From: Nitrospina sp052156635
GTDB lineage: Bacteria; Nitrospinota; Nitrospinia; Nitrospinales; Nitrospinaceae
DNA: 64,000 nt
Direction of reading: 5' to 3'
Assembly (NCBI RefSeq): GCF_052156635.1
Contig: NZ_JBQKUO010000004.1
Span: 124,001 to 188,000, forward strand
Each line of letters opens with the position of its first letter. Position 1 is the first letter of the stretch. The translations under genes were made by a program, and so were the position numbers. Under the pieces are notes generated by a model, which did no database searches, was not told the DNA's origin, and was given only the letters and a program-made list of their open reading frames with translations. This document shows positions 43,606 to 52,203 of the stretch, in pieces.

Positions 43606-44383
43606 GGATCATGGTTTGGAGAGAATCCCGCATGCGGGCCAGACGCGCCGCATCCTCTGCCGCACCACGCCTTTCAAACTCACCTAAAAACACCCGGTAC
43701 CAGACCCCTTTACCAGGCAAAGCCACCTGTGTGTAAAACGCGGGATAGCCTTTATTCTGCAGCTCTTCTTTAAACGCACGGGCACGCTCCACTTCCCGGA
43801 ATGAACTGACCTGAACCTGGAACCGCGCGTCACTGGATGAACGGGCTGTATTTTCTTTTTTCGCAGCTTCCAGTTCTACGTTCTGGGTGGATTGTTTATT
43901 CTGCTGCGTTGTTTCAGGCTCTTCTTCAACCAGCGCTTCGAGTGCCCTGATTTTCTCTTCCAGGCTGAACTCCGTTTCCTTCTGCACCACCTGCACCGGT
44001 TCCGATTCGGGTAAGGCTATTACCGGCTCCTCCGGCCCTAAAATCGATTTCCCGGCTTCCACTTCCAGCTCGTCGACCGGCGATTCCTGTACGTAGCCTT
44101 CCATTTGGATAATGTTTCCATCCAGGTCAATAAACCGGTTCTGGCTGACGTCCGTGAGCGTGTCGAAAAACGTGAAGTCGTTTTTGACCTCGGGACCAGG
44201 CACCACATCCTGCAATTTACTTTTAAAGTTATCGGGTTTGATGGCCCGTACTTTCTTCACTGCTTCAGAAAGATTCTCGCTTTCCAGGGAGGGTGCAAAA
44301 ATATCACTGCGCCAGGCATAACCGGTACCGGCACCGATGGCGATGAAAAACAGGATCAGGATGAAGCGGGTTTTCAGATGCAT
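43592..44383 (-). CDS. SPOR-domain membrane protein
   Basis: A 263-residue protein with one N-terminal membrane helix (about 6-24, KTRFILILFFIAIGAGTGYAW). A long acidic linker follows, then a C-terminal SPOR domain (about 185-263: ARFQVQVSSFREVERARAFKEEL, YRVFLGEFERRGAAEDAARL). SPOR domains bind denuded peptidoglycan at the septum, so a role in division or wall remodelling is likely. GAGGGG precedes the ATG. It is downstream of argS with a 183-base AT-rich gap that holds a TATACT (44460-44465). Confidence 0.88.
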   Translation of the reverse strand: MHLKTRFILILFFIAIGAGTGYAWRSDIFAPSLESENLSEAVKKVRAIKPDNFKSKLQDVVPGPEVKNDFTFFDTLTDVSQNRFIDLDGNIIQMEGYVQESPVDELEVEAGKSILGPEEPVIALPESEPVQVVQKETEFSLEEKIRALEALVEEEPETTQQNKQSTQNVELEAAKKENTARSSSDARFQVQVSSFREVERARAFKEELQNKGYPAFYTQVALPGKGVWYRVFLGEFERRGAAEDAARLARMRDSLQTMILTLQ

Positions 44384-44459
44384 GACAGCCCCTCACATTG
44401 GCGGTCCACCGCGGGTTTGCCCTATAAGTCTTTGATTTTATGTGATTAAATGTGGAACA

Positions 44460-44490
44460 AGTATAACATGATTTTTTAAAATTTAAACAA
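44460..44490 (-). promoter_or_regulatory. Possible promoter of the SPOR gene
   Basis: TTGTTT, 19 bases, TATACT on the minus strand in an AT-rich gap. The spacing is long. Confidence 0.35.
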
Positions 44491-44566
44491 ATTTTATTAA
44501 AAACCATGGACCCCTGATGCCTGCGGGTCGCTGATTGCGAAGGGGAGCGGTATTACTGGAACCGGG

Positions 44567-46231
44567 CTACATCTTCTCTGGGGCGGTGACGCCCATGAGG
44601 GTCAGCCCGCTGACAATGACGTTGCGCAGAACGTGGATCAGAAACAGCCGGGCTCGGGTGAGCTCCGCATTGTCGGTCACGATGCGGTGGTGGGCGTAAT
44701 AATTGTGGAAAATCGCCACCAGTTCATGAAGGTAAAACGGGATGCGGTGTACTTCCTGGGCCACCGCACTTTTTTCGATGACCTCAGGATAAGCAAGTAT
44801 TTTCTTGATGAGTGCGATCTCGGCGTTTTCCGTGAGAGGTGACAACTCCCCTTCAGCCCAGTCCTCGGGGCGGAAACCCTGCTCTTCCGCGGTGCGGAAC
44901 ACGTTGCAAATGCGCGCATGCGCATACTGGATGTAATACACCGGGTTTTCAGGAGTTTCCTTTTTCGCCAGTTCGAGGTCGAAATCGAGATGACTGTCCG
45001 AACTGCGCATGAGAAAGAAAAAACGCGTCGCGTCCACACCCACCTCCTTCACCACGTCCGCCAGGGTGACGAACTCGCCGGAGCGTGTGGACATCGACAC
45101 CTTCTCGCCACCGCGCCGCAGGGTGACGAACTGCACGAGAAGAACCTTGAAAACGTTTTCATCGAAACCCATCATCTTGAGCACCGACTGCATGCGCGGT
45201 ACGTAGCCGTGGTGATCGGCCCCCCACAGGTCCAGGATCATGTCGAAGCCACGGTCGATCTTGTTTTTGTGGTAGGCGATGTCGGCACAGAAATAGGTCC
45301 TCTCGCCGTCGTTTTTTATGACGACACGGTCGGAATCGTCGTCGAACTCCGCCGTCTTGAGCCACGTCGCTCCATCCTTTTCATAGATGTAACCTTTATC
45401 CTTCAGCCACTCGAGGGACTGGTCCACAGACTTGTCCTCGTGCAGGATCTGCTCGCTGAACCACCGGTCGTACTCGACGCGAAACTCTTTCAGGTCCTCC
45501 TTGATCCCTTCGAGAATGGAGCCGGTTGCATGAAGGCGGAAAAAAGTCAGGGCGTCTTCGTCCTTTTTCTCGAGATGGGCTTTGCCGTCGCGCTCGATAA
45601 TCTCCTTGGCGATGTCCTTAATGTAGTCGCCCTGATACCCCTCCTCCGGAAATGCGACGTCTTCACCAAGCAGTTGCCGGTAGCGGATCCATGTGGAGCG
45701 GCCGAGCGTGTTCATTTGGTTTCCGACGTCGTTGATGTAGTATTCGGTGGACACTACAAATCCAGCCATTTTCAGGATGCAGGACAACGCATGGCCGACC
45801 GCGGCACCACGTCCGTGCCCTACGTGGAGCGGACCGGTCGGGTTGGCGCTCACGAACTCAACCAGCACCTTTTTGTTTTCCCCAACGTAGCAGCGTCCAA
45901 ACTCTTTGCCTTTTCCTGCGGCTTCCTTCAATTGGTCGCGGAAAAAATCCTGCGTCATCTTCAGGTTGATGAAGCCCGGGCCTGCAACGTTTGCCGACTC
46001 CACCTGCCCGCCATCGGTGCTGATTTCTTCGCAGATTTTCTGGGCGATCTCTCTGGGATTTTTCTTTTCCGGCTTGGCCAGTTGCATGGCGATGGTGGTG
46101 GCGAAATCGCCCATCGACTCGTCCTTCGGCTCCTCGATGACGAGGTCCGGCACCGTGTCCAAAGTGAGCCCGCCCTGTTCCTTGACCCGGTTGAGAGCCT
46201 GCACCACCAGGTATTTGACAATATCTTTCAT
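44567..46231 (-). CDS. argS: Arginyl-tRNA synthetase
   Basis: Charges tRNA-Arg. It is 555 residues from the ATG at 46231 (MKDIVKYLVVQAL), with in-frame ATGs at 46246 and 46258 as alternatives. The N-terminal additional domain is followed by the HIGH motif HVGH at 136-139 in ANPTGPLHVGHGRG, the KMSKS-equivalent VSMSTRSGE and the C-terminal anticodon-binding helices. Everything is normal for a class I ArgRS without a strict KMSKS. Confidence 0.96.
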   Translation of the reverse strand: MKDIVKYLVVQALNRVKEQGGLTLDTVPDLVIEEPKDESMGDFATTIAMQLAKPEKKNPREIAQKICEEISTDGGQVESANVAGPGFINLKMTQDFFRDQLKEAAGKGKEFGRCYVGENKKVLVEFVSANPTGPLHVGHGRGAAVGHALSCILKMAGFVVSTEYYINDVGNQMNTLGRSTWIRYRQLLGEDVAFPEEGYQGDYIKDIAKEIIERDGKAHLEKKDEDALTFFRLHATGSILEGIKEDLKEFRVEYDRWFSEQILHEDKSVDQSLEWLKDKGYIYEKDGATWLKTAEFDDDSDRVVIKNDGERTYFCADIAYHKNKIDRGFDMILDLWGADHHGYVPRMQSVLKMMGFDENVFKVLLVQFVTLRRGGEKVSMSTRSGEFVTLADVVKEVGVDATRFFFLMRSSDSHLDFDLELAKKETPENPVYYIQYAHARICNVFRTAEEQGFRPEDWAEGELSPLTENAEIALIKKILAYPEVIEKSAVAQEVHRIPFYLHELVAIFHNYYAHHRIVTDNAELTRARLFLIHVLRNVIVSGLTLMGVTAPEKM

Positions 46232-46334
46232 GCTTTCCGTTCTCATATTGAATACCATCGCACCGGGCAGCCGGGTGCGATTTCAGGTTTCCTGGTTTTA
46301 AGGGTGAAAAAGGGGGGAATGGCGGGCCCTTTGA

Positions 46335-46649
46335 TCATTTACGGGACTCGTGGATCGCCTCTACTTTTTGCTCCATTTCTTTTTCCAGGCGTTCCTTTTC
46401 TGTCGCAAATTCCCGTTTGAGTTCCTCGGAGGCCGCATGCAGGTCCTCGGGCCGTGTTCGCTCCGAAAGCCGGTCCAGCTGGTGCTGAAGCATCACTTCC
46501 TTATCCGCAATCCGGGCCTTGTGTTCCTTGCGGATGGCGTCAATTTCCTGTTTTTGCTTGTCGGTCAGCTTTTTCTTGTTTTTGAGCCCCGGGACCATTT
46601 TGTCGGATTTTTCCAGACTGAGTTCCCATGCGCTTTTGAGACCGGACAT
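46335..46649 (-). CDS. Small coiled-coil hypothetical protein
   Basis: A 104-residue, highly charged protein. From about residue 28 to the end it is almost all Lys/Glu/Arg/Gln with heptad spacing, so a long helix or coiled coil is expected. The N-terminal 25 residues (MSGLKSAWELSLEKSDKMVP) are less charged. There is no signal peptide or known domain. An excellent CAGGAGG ribosome-binding site supports it as real. It is upstream of argS on the same strand. Confidence 0.7.
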   Translation of the reverse strand: MSGLKSAWELSLEKSDKMVPGLKNKKKLTDKQKQEIDAIRKEHKARIADKEVMLQHQLDRLSERTRPEDLHAASEELKREFATEKERLEKEMEQKVEAIHESRK

Positions 46650-46744
46650 CGTCGCCTCCTGTTCGAGATGAGGAAATTATAAATAAAGCGTGAAACCAAA
46701 ACAATTATAAATCGCCGGGCAAGTTCCGGCCCCGCCCTTAGCGG

Positions 46745-46772
46745 TTGACTGCCTTCCATCTTCTGCTATCCT
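46745..46772 (+). promoter_or_regulatory. Promoter of the uracil-DNA glycosylase gene
   Basis: TTGACT (46745-46750), 16 bases, TATCCT (46767-46772). The ATG at 46781 is 8 bases past the -10 with no Shine-Dalgarno, which suggests a leaderless mRNA. Confidence 0.65.
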
Positions 46773-46780
46773 TTTTTATT

Positions 46781-47575
46781 ATGGGGGTTGAAGCCGAAAG
46801 AGCCGTTTTATTGCGACAACTGAAGGATTACCTGGTTTTTTTGAAGGACCAGGGCATGGACCGCGTCCCCCTGCTGGAGGCACTGGAAACCTCTTTCCGG
46901 ACCTCTGCCGTGGGCCCCTTGAGGGCTTCCGCGCCACCCGCATCCATGCCCGCGTCTTCCGTTCCCGTTCCTCAATCCCGCACTGCCGGCAATACCATGA
47001 TCCAGCCCGATGCCATGACCCGCCTGACCGAAGTACGCAACGAGCTGGGCGAATGCACGCGTTGCAAACTGTCGGAAACACGCACGAACATCGTTTTCGG
47101 GTCCGGAAATCCCAACGCGAAACTGCTGTTCATCGGCGAGGGCCCGGGAGCGGATGAGGACGCGCAGGGCCTTCCGTTTGTTGGTCGGGCGGGAAAGAAG
47201 CTGACCGAGATAATTGAAAAGGGCATGAAGCTCGACCGCGAAAAAGACACCTATATCTGCAACATCGTCAAGTGCCGTCCTCCCGGCAACCGCGATCCGG
47301 AGATCGACGAGATCAACGCCTGCAAACCGTTTCTGGTTGAGCAGGTCCGGGCCATCCGGCCCAGGGTGATCGTGGCGCTGGGCAAACCCGCCGCCTCCAC
47401 CCTGCTGGGCCGGTCGGTGGCCATCACCAAGGAACGCGGCACCTGGCACGAATTCGACGGCATCAAGCTGATGCTCACGTTTCATCCGGCATACCTGCTC
47501 CGCTTTTACACTCTGGAAAACCGGCGGGCGGTGATGGAAGACATGCAGAAAGTTCTTGAGGTGCTGAACTCATGA
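46781..47575 (+). CDS. Family 4 uracil-DNA glycosylase ([4Fe-4S])
   Basis: Removes uracil from DNA. It is 264 residues. An N-terminal extension (1-85) with a leucine-rich helix and a Pro/Ser/Ala linker precedes the catalytic domain. Cluster ligands C92, C95, C165 and C181 show the C-x2-C and C-x15-C spacing of the family. Active-site motifs are GEGPGADEDAQGLPFVG and HPAYLLR. The upstream TTG at 46745 is the -35 box, so the ATG at 46781 is chosen. It overlaps moxR by ATGA. Confidence 0.93.
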   Translation: MGVEAERAVLLRQLKDYLVFLKDQGMDRVPLLEALETSFRTSAVGPLRASAPPASMPASSVPVPQSRTAGNTMIQPDAMTRLTEVRNELGECTRCKLSETRTNIVFGSGNPNAKLLFIGEGPGADEDAQGLPFVGRAGKKLTEIIEKGMKLDREKDTYICNIVKCRPPGNRDPEIDEINACKPFLVEQVRAIRPRVIVALGKPAASTLLGRSVAITKERGTWHEFDGIKLMLTFHPAYLLRFYTLENRRAVMEDMQKVLEVLNS

Positions 47576-48516
47576 GTCCCACGACCGCGGCGATCGCCCG
47601 CCTCCAGTCCAATATCGAAAGCGTCATCATCGGCAAATCCGATGTCATTGAAAACACCATCATCACCCTGATTGCCGGGGGACATCTGTTGATCGAAGAC
47701 GTCCCCGGTGTCGGCAAAAGCTCGCTGGCCTTCGCACTCGCGAAATCCCTGGGCCTCGAGTTCCGCAGGATCCAGTTCACCAACGACATCCTGCCTTCGG
47801 ACATCGTCGGCGTCTCCATTTACAATCAGAAGGAAAACACATTCGAGTTCAACCGTGGCCCGATTTTCGCCAACCTGGTGCTGGCGGACGAGATCAATCG
47901 CTCATCGCCGCGCACACAGAGTGCTTTGCTTGAAGCCATGAATGAAAAGCAGGTATCGGTGGACAATCGTACCTACGACCTGGAAGACCCGTTCATGGTG
48001 ATCGCCACGCAGAACCCCATCGAAAGCCATGGGGCGCATCCGCTTCCGGAATCGCAACTCGACCGCTTCATGATGTACCTGTCGATGGGGTATCCCGATC
48101 CGGAAGAAGAACGCAAACTGCTCGGTACTCAGTCTCCATCGCGCAATATCAAGGATGTGAAGGCCATCCTCTCGCGTGAGGATGTGTTGAACCTGCAAAA
48201 GCAGGCGGAGGCGGTGACCATGGAACCGGTACTGATCGACTACATCATGAACGTGGTGACGGCCACCCGCGAATCGAAGCACCTGTCGCTGGGTGTCAGT
48301 CCTCGCGGCGGATTGATTCTGCAACAGGCCGCCCGCGCCCGTGCCCTGGTGCACGGTCGCACTTACTGCATTCCCGACGACATCAAGCAACTCGCCATTC
48401 CCGTCCTGTGCCACCGCGTCATCCCGCAGAACCACCACGGCATGAACAAGCGCACGGCGGCGGACACCTCCGCGGTCATCATGGAAATCGTCGATAAAAT
48501 GGAAATTCCGGTTTAA
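47572..48516 (+). CDS. MoxR-family AAA+ ATPase
   Basis: A chaperone-like ATPase of 314 residues, usually acting with DUF58 and VWA proteins in maturing partner complexes. Walker A is EDVPGVGKSSLAFAL, Walker B VLADEINRSSPRTQSALLEAM, and sensor 1 VIATQNPIESHGAHPLPESQ. It is translationally coupled to the upstream glycosylase gene and followed by the DUF58 gene, the usual partner. No VWA-domain gene follows. Confidence 0.93.
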   Translation: MSPTTAAIARLQSNIESVIIGKSDVIENTIITLIAGGHLLIEDVPGVGKSSLAFALAKSLGLEFRRIQFTNDILPSDIVGVSIYNQKENTFEFNRGPIFANLVLADEINRSSPRTQSALLEAMNEKQVSVDNRTYDLEDPFMVIATQNPIESHGAHPLPESQLDRFMMYLSMGYPDPEEERKLLGTQSPSRNIKDVKAILSREDVLNLQKQAEAVTMEPVLIDYIMNVVTATRESKHLSLGVSPRGGLILQQAARARALVHGRTYCIPDDIKQLAIPVLCHRVIPQNHHGMNKRTAADTSAVIMEIVDKMEIPV

Positions 48517-48567
48517 AATCAAACCATCATTTCTACCATCCGGCATCTTCCCCGGCGGGGTGATTCC

Positions 48568-49557
48568 ATGAACCAGCCCAATGAGCACAAACCGGTTTTC
48601 ACCGTCTCGTTTTACAACCGGACGCTCCACCTTACCCGCGAGGGTGGTGGATTCATCTTCCTCGTGTTCGGTGTCGGGCTGGGGGCAATCAACACCGGCA
48701 ACAACCTTCTGTACCTGATCCTTGCCATGTGTTGCAGTTTCATCGTGGTTTCGGGTATCCTTTCCGAGCACACGTTGCGGGATATCCGGGTTTGGGCCAG
48801 TCTGCCCAGATCGATCTACCCTGGTGACGCCTACCCGGTCCCAATCAAAGTCCAGAATTGCAAAAAACGATTATCGTCGTATTCCTGTTACGTGGAATTC
48901 CCGGCAGACTCTCTGGGTCGGTACTCGGTGGCTCCCCCCCTGTATTTTTTCCAGATTCCTCCCGGAGATATGCTGGAGAAAACAGCTCTGGTGACCGCAA
49001 AAAAACGGGGCCCGCTGAAAATCCGGTTCGCTCAGGTTCGGACGCGGTTTCCCTTCGGCTTCTTCATGAAAACCAAGCTGGTTCCGGTTGATGTCGAAAC
49101 ACTGGTGTATCCGGTGATCAAACCGGTGGAACTGCCGGACCCAACAGACATCGCGGAGGAAGGTGAAGGGGTGATCAGCCAGAGTGGGGACGACCTTTAC
49201 GCCTTGCGCGAGTTCCGCCCGGGGGACACCTTGAGCGCGGTCCACTGGAAATCCAGCGCCAAAACCGGAAACCTGCGCGTCAAGGAGTTCGCGCATGGAG
49301 GGTTTCACAGCTTCACCCTGTTTTTGAATATCATCGATCCGGAAACGCAAAGGATGGTGGCTTCCAGCGTGCTGGAGCAACGCGTCTCGGAAACGGCCTC
49401 ACTGGCGTATCATTTGATGCGGCGCGGCGACGAGGTACGGCTCAAAACCCACGACTACGAATCGGCATCGGGCAATTCGGAAGCGCATCTGGAATCGCTC
49501 CTCACCTATCTCGCACTGGTTGGGTACGATTCGCAAATTAAAGAAACGAATGGCTAA
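48568..49557 (+). CDS. DUF58-domain membrane protein
   Basis: A 329-residue protein with two N-terminal membrane helices (about 29-67: GGGFIFLVFGVGLGAINTGN, NLLYLILAMCCSFIVVSGIL), a beta-rich middle and the DUF58 core (GDDLYALREFRPGDTLSAVH followed by WKSSAKTGNLRVKEF, about 207-242). It partners the upstream MoxR ATPase. The molecular role is undefined; family members are linked to envelope or complex assembly. The next gene overlaps its last 8 bases. Confidence 0.9.
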   Translation: MNQPNEHKPVFTVSFYNRTLHLTREGGGFIFLVFGVGLGAINTGNNLLYLILAMCCSFIVVSGILSEHTLRDIRVWASLPRSIYPGDAYPVPIKVQNCKKRLSSYSCYVEFPADSLGRYSVAPPLYFFQIPPGDMLEKTALVTAKKRGPLKIRFAQVRTRFPFGFFMKTKLVPVDVETLVYPVIKPVELPDPTDIAEEGEGVISQSGDDLYALREFRPGDTLSAVHWKSSAKTGNLRVKEFAHGGFHSFTLFLNIIDPETQRMVASSVLEQRVSETASLAYHLMRRGDEVRLKTHDYESASGNSEAHLESLLTYLALVGYDSQIKETNG

Positions 49558-50110
49558 AAAGAACGTTCAGGTCGGAATCATCGGTTCCGGCACCAATCAA
49601 TACGCCAAACTGACGTGGCCCATCGGGCGGTGGATCGCCGAACAGGGATTCAACCTGGTGACGGGCGGCGGGGGCGGCGTGATGGAATCCACCGCGCAGG
49701 CTTTCTGCCAGGTGTCGCACCGCAAGGGAAAGGTCATCGGCATCCTGCCCTCCGGGATCGCCTGCGACCGTGCGGCAATGCGCAGCCACTACAAAACGCC
49801 TCCGGGATACCCCAATGACTTCGTGGACATTCCCATCTACACTCACCTGCACATGTCGGGCATCCAGGGAAAAGGCGTGGCCAGCAGGAACCACATCATC
49901 GTGCTGACGTCAGACGTGGTGATCGGCTTTCCCGGTGGACCCGGTACGCGTTCGGAGGTTCAACTGGCGCTGGAATACAGAAAACCGATCGTTCTCCTCA
50001 ACAAGGATCACATCTGGGAAGAATTCAAACGTACGGAGGCCCGGGTGGTGGACTCGCCCGACGATGTCATCGCCGCCGTGCGCAGTCTGGAGCCGAACTG
50101 GTTCGACTGA
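49550..50110 (+). CDS. SLOG/LOG-like Rossmann-fold protein
   Basis: A 186-residue nucleotide-binding-fold protein from the ATG at 49550, overlapping the DUF58 stop; an in-frame start at 49520 is less likely. The N-terminal VGIIGSGTN strand and the TGGGGGVMEST and GFPGGPGTRSEVQLALEYRKPI motifs are those of the LOG/TIGR00725 group, which includes lysine-decarboxylase-like and molybdenum-cofactor-carrier-like proteins. The ligand is unknown. Confidence 0.84.
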   Translation: MAKKNVQVGIIGSGTNQYAKLTWPIGRWIAEQGFNLVTGGGGGVMESTAQAFCQVSHRKGKVIGILPSGIACDRAAMRSHYKTPPGYPNDFVDIPIYTHLHMSGIQGKGVASRNHIIVLTSDVVIGFPGGPGTRSEVQLALEYRKPIVLLNKDHIWEEFKRTEARVVDSPDDVIAAVRSLEPNWFD

Positions 50111-50113
50111 TCC

Positions 50114-50899
50114 TCACCGTTTGAGAATCCGTTTGGAAAAATACTTTGCAGGGATGTCCAAATTGAACTCGATGTGGTCGAACATGTAGGTGGTCCTGGT
50201 GTTGTCTTTCAACATGTCGCGGAACACCATCTTGCGCGGGAACAGACGGCCGTCAATAATGCGGTAGCCTTTGAAGTCGATCATCTTGAGAAGTTTTCCA
50301 CTCTTGGCAAAACGCTGTTCGCGCAGAACGATCTTGCGTTCCGGATCGGTCCACACCTTTCGAAACTGGTAGGTTTTTTCCGGGTCCTTCGCAGTGAGGT
50401 CCAGCACCAGAGTTTTCACCCCTTCGAATTCCTCCACCTTCGCAATTTTGGGAATGTAAGCATCGCTTAGCTTTTCATCCTCAAGCATGTCTTCATACGA
50501 CAGGTCGCTTCCCATCATCGACTGGCGCAGAAGGTGACCGGCAATGAGTATGATGCGGTCGGTCTGCGGGGTATACAGCCACAGCTTACGGTCTATCTTG
50601 AGCATCTTGGTGTCGCGCTCGCGCGGGGGAGACTTGTAATGACTGAACGATTTGACGATGCCCTCCATCCACGTGTTCATCTCAAGCGTACGCACGCGGC
50701 GGCCGTTGTCCACAATCAGCCGTCCTTCGACGTATTTGGTGGGAGACCACAGGTTGGCATCGATGGCTTCGACCAGCTTCTGTGGATCGAGATTCTTCCA
50801 TTCCTCGGGAATCCCGTTTTGCCCCGCAGCCGTGGAAACCAATGTTAAAACCATGACCCACCCCAACGAAGTATTTGTGATCCAGCATTTCCAGCTCAT
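50114..50899 (-). CDS. Outer-membrane lipoprotein-sorting (LolA-like) protein
   Basis: A secreted protein of 261 residues from the ATG at 50899, 2 bases after the upstream permease stop; a longer in-frame extension runs through that permease gene and is rejected. The signal peptide is at about 1-26 (NTSLGWVMVLTLVSTAAG). The rest is an all-beta LolA-like half barrel (RLIVDNGRRVRTLEMNTWMEG, LWLYTPQTDRIILIAG, LSYEDMLEDEKLSDAY). This family accompanies MacB/LolCE-type transporters and likely carries a hydrophobic cargo across the periplasm. Confidence 0.82.
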   Translation of the reverse strand: MSWKCWITNTSLGWVMVLTLVSTAAGQNGIPEEWKNLDPQKLVEAIDANLWSPTKYVEGRLIVDNGRRVRTLEMNTWMEGIVKSFSHYKSPPRERDTKMLKIDRKLWLYTPQTDRIILIAGHLLRQSMMGSDLSYEDMLEDEKLSDAYIPKIAKVEEFEGVKTLVLDLTAKDPEKTYQFRKVWTDPERKIVLREQRFAKSGKLLKMIDFKGYRIIDGRLFPRKMVFRDMLKDNTRTTYMFDHIEFNLDIPAKYFSKRILKR

Positions 50900-50901
50900 C
50901 G

Positions 50902-52203
50902 TCACCCCACTTCCAATTCGCGGAACAGATTGGCCTCGGAACGTTTGAAGATGGCGAGGCTGGCGAACAGACTGCCCGCCACACTTGCCGTCATGCCCGG
51001 AACGATGCCCCGCACAAATCCCTCCACCGTGATCCGGCCGCGTGCAATGTCGTTGATCATCAAACCCGATTTGGCCATGGCATCGCCCATGTCCACCCCC
51101 ACCTCCTGCAGGTAGAACACCACGAGACCCCCGACCACGCACCCGGCAATGGAACCCAGCACCCCCACCGCAAACGCTTCCAGCGTGATCGACGCCACCA
51201 GATGCTTGTGCGTCTCGCCCATCGCCAGACGCAGGCCCATCTCGCCGTAACGATGAATGCCGTTCAACAGGCCCGCGTTCCACAACACCAGCACCATGAG
51301 GAAGGTGAAGATGAGCACGATGACGCCGCGGATGAGTTCGAACTTGCGGGCGATCTCACCGATGTTTCTCTGGTCGAGGATGGTGAGTGCGATGGGAAAA
51401 TCATCCTTCGCCCACTGTTCCGGCGGATTCTGCCGCAGGTCCGGCAGTTTTCCCTCGATGGCCTGCTTGATGTCCACAAACTCATCATACGGCACCGAAG
51501 CGGGAAGGTACCCCAGCCAGTCGGTCACCATGTTCTCCATGTAAAACGTGTGCTGGGCGTCGGCCAGATCGATGAGCGCCATCTTCTTGTCCATGGCGGT
51601 GACACCGAATTGAATGAGTCCTGTCACCGAATAGTTGTCGGTGGCGAGCCCGCCGTCGAAGGTCTGGCCCAGCAGGGTCACCATGGATCCGGGTTTCAGC
51701 CCCAGAGATTCAGCCAACTGAAACCCCACCAGCATCTCATGCGGGTTTTCGGGAACGCGCCCCGTTATGACGGAGGCCTTCAAATCGAGCCGCTCCCGCT
51801 CGGATGAAGTCGGGTTCAAAAGCTGAACCGCCATGCCGGTGATCGGCGTCTGGCTCACGGTGTTCCCTTCCTCGTCAGGCACATCCATCAACGCTCCCCA
51901 GCGGATGCGCGGGGTCCACTCGATACGCGGATCGCTGTTGGCTTCCAGCCACTCGCGGGTTTCCTGCTGGTCGGCCAGAGCCCGGTCCAAGGGCACGAGA
52001 TGCTCTTCTTTATAAAACGGCTTGTTGACGAAGCGCAGGTGGCCGGTGTCCAGTTTCGCCGACATGTCCAGCATCCCCATGAAAATTCCGTCCATGAACC
52101 CGAGGAGACCCACCATGAGTGCCACACCGACGGTGACGATGAGAAACGGAAACAGAGAACGACTTTTGTCGCGCAGGATGCCTTTGAAGATGAAATGGAT
52201 CAC
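50902..52203 (-). CDS. FtsX-like ABC permease (LolC/E or MacB type), second subunit
   Basis: A 433-residue inner-membrane permease with a GTG start at 52203 that overlaps the previous stop (GTGA). One N-terminal helix (about 15-35), a large periplasmic domain (about 36-270) and three C-terminal helices (GVIVLIFTFLMVLVLWNAGLL, LEAFAVGVLGSIAGCVVGGL, GIVPGMTASVAGSLFASLAI) give the classic mechanotransmission layout. With the neighbouring permease and the LolD-like ATPase it forms a heterodimeric exporter of envelope molecules. Confidence 0.88.
   Translation of the reverse strand: MIHFIFKGILRDKSRSLFPFLIVTVGVALMVGLLGFMDGIFMGMLDMSAKLDTGHLRFVNKPFYKEEHLVPLDRALADQQETREWLEANSDPRIEWTPRIRWGALMDVPDEEGNTVSQTPITGMAVQLLNPTSSERERLDLKASVITGRVPENPHEMLVGFQLAESLGLKPGSMVTLLGQTFDGGLATDNYSVTGLIQFGVTAMDKKMALIDLADAQHTFYMENMVTDWLGYLPASVPYDEFVDIKQAIEGKLPDLRQNPPEQWAKDDFPIALTILDQRNIGEIARKFELIRGVIVLIFTFLMVLVLWNAGLLNGIHRYGEMGLRLAMGETHKHLVASITLEAFAVGVLGSIAGCVVGGLVVFYLQEVGVDMGDAMAKSGLMINDIARGRITVEGFVRGIVPGMTASVAGSLFASLAIFKRSEANLFRELEVG

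Noticed and set aside
44918..46420. A 500-codon open frame on the plus strand
   Set aside because: It is antisense to argS, which has all class I synthetase motifs. The antisense product has no recognisable domain and reflects codon bias in GC-rich DNA.
50900..51283. N-terminal extension of the LolA-like gene through the permease gene
   Set aside because: The extension is an out-of-frame reading of the FtsX-type permease. A signal peptide begins exactly at the ATG at 50899.
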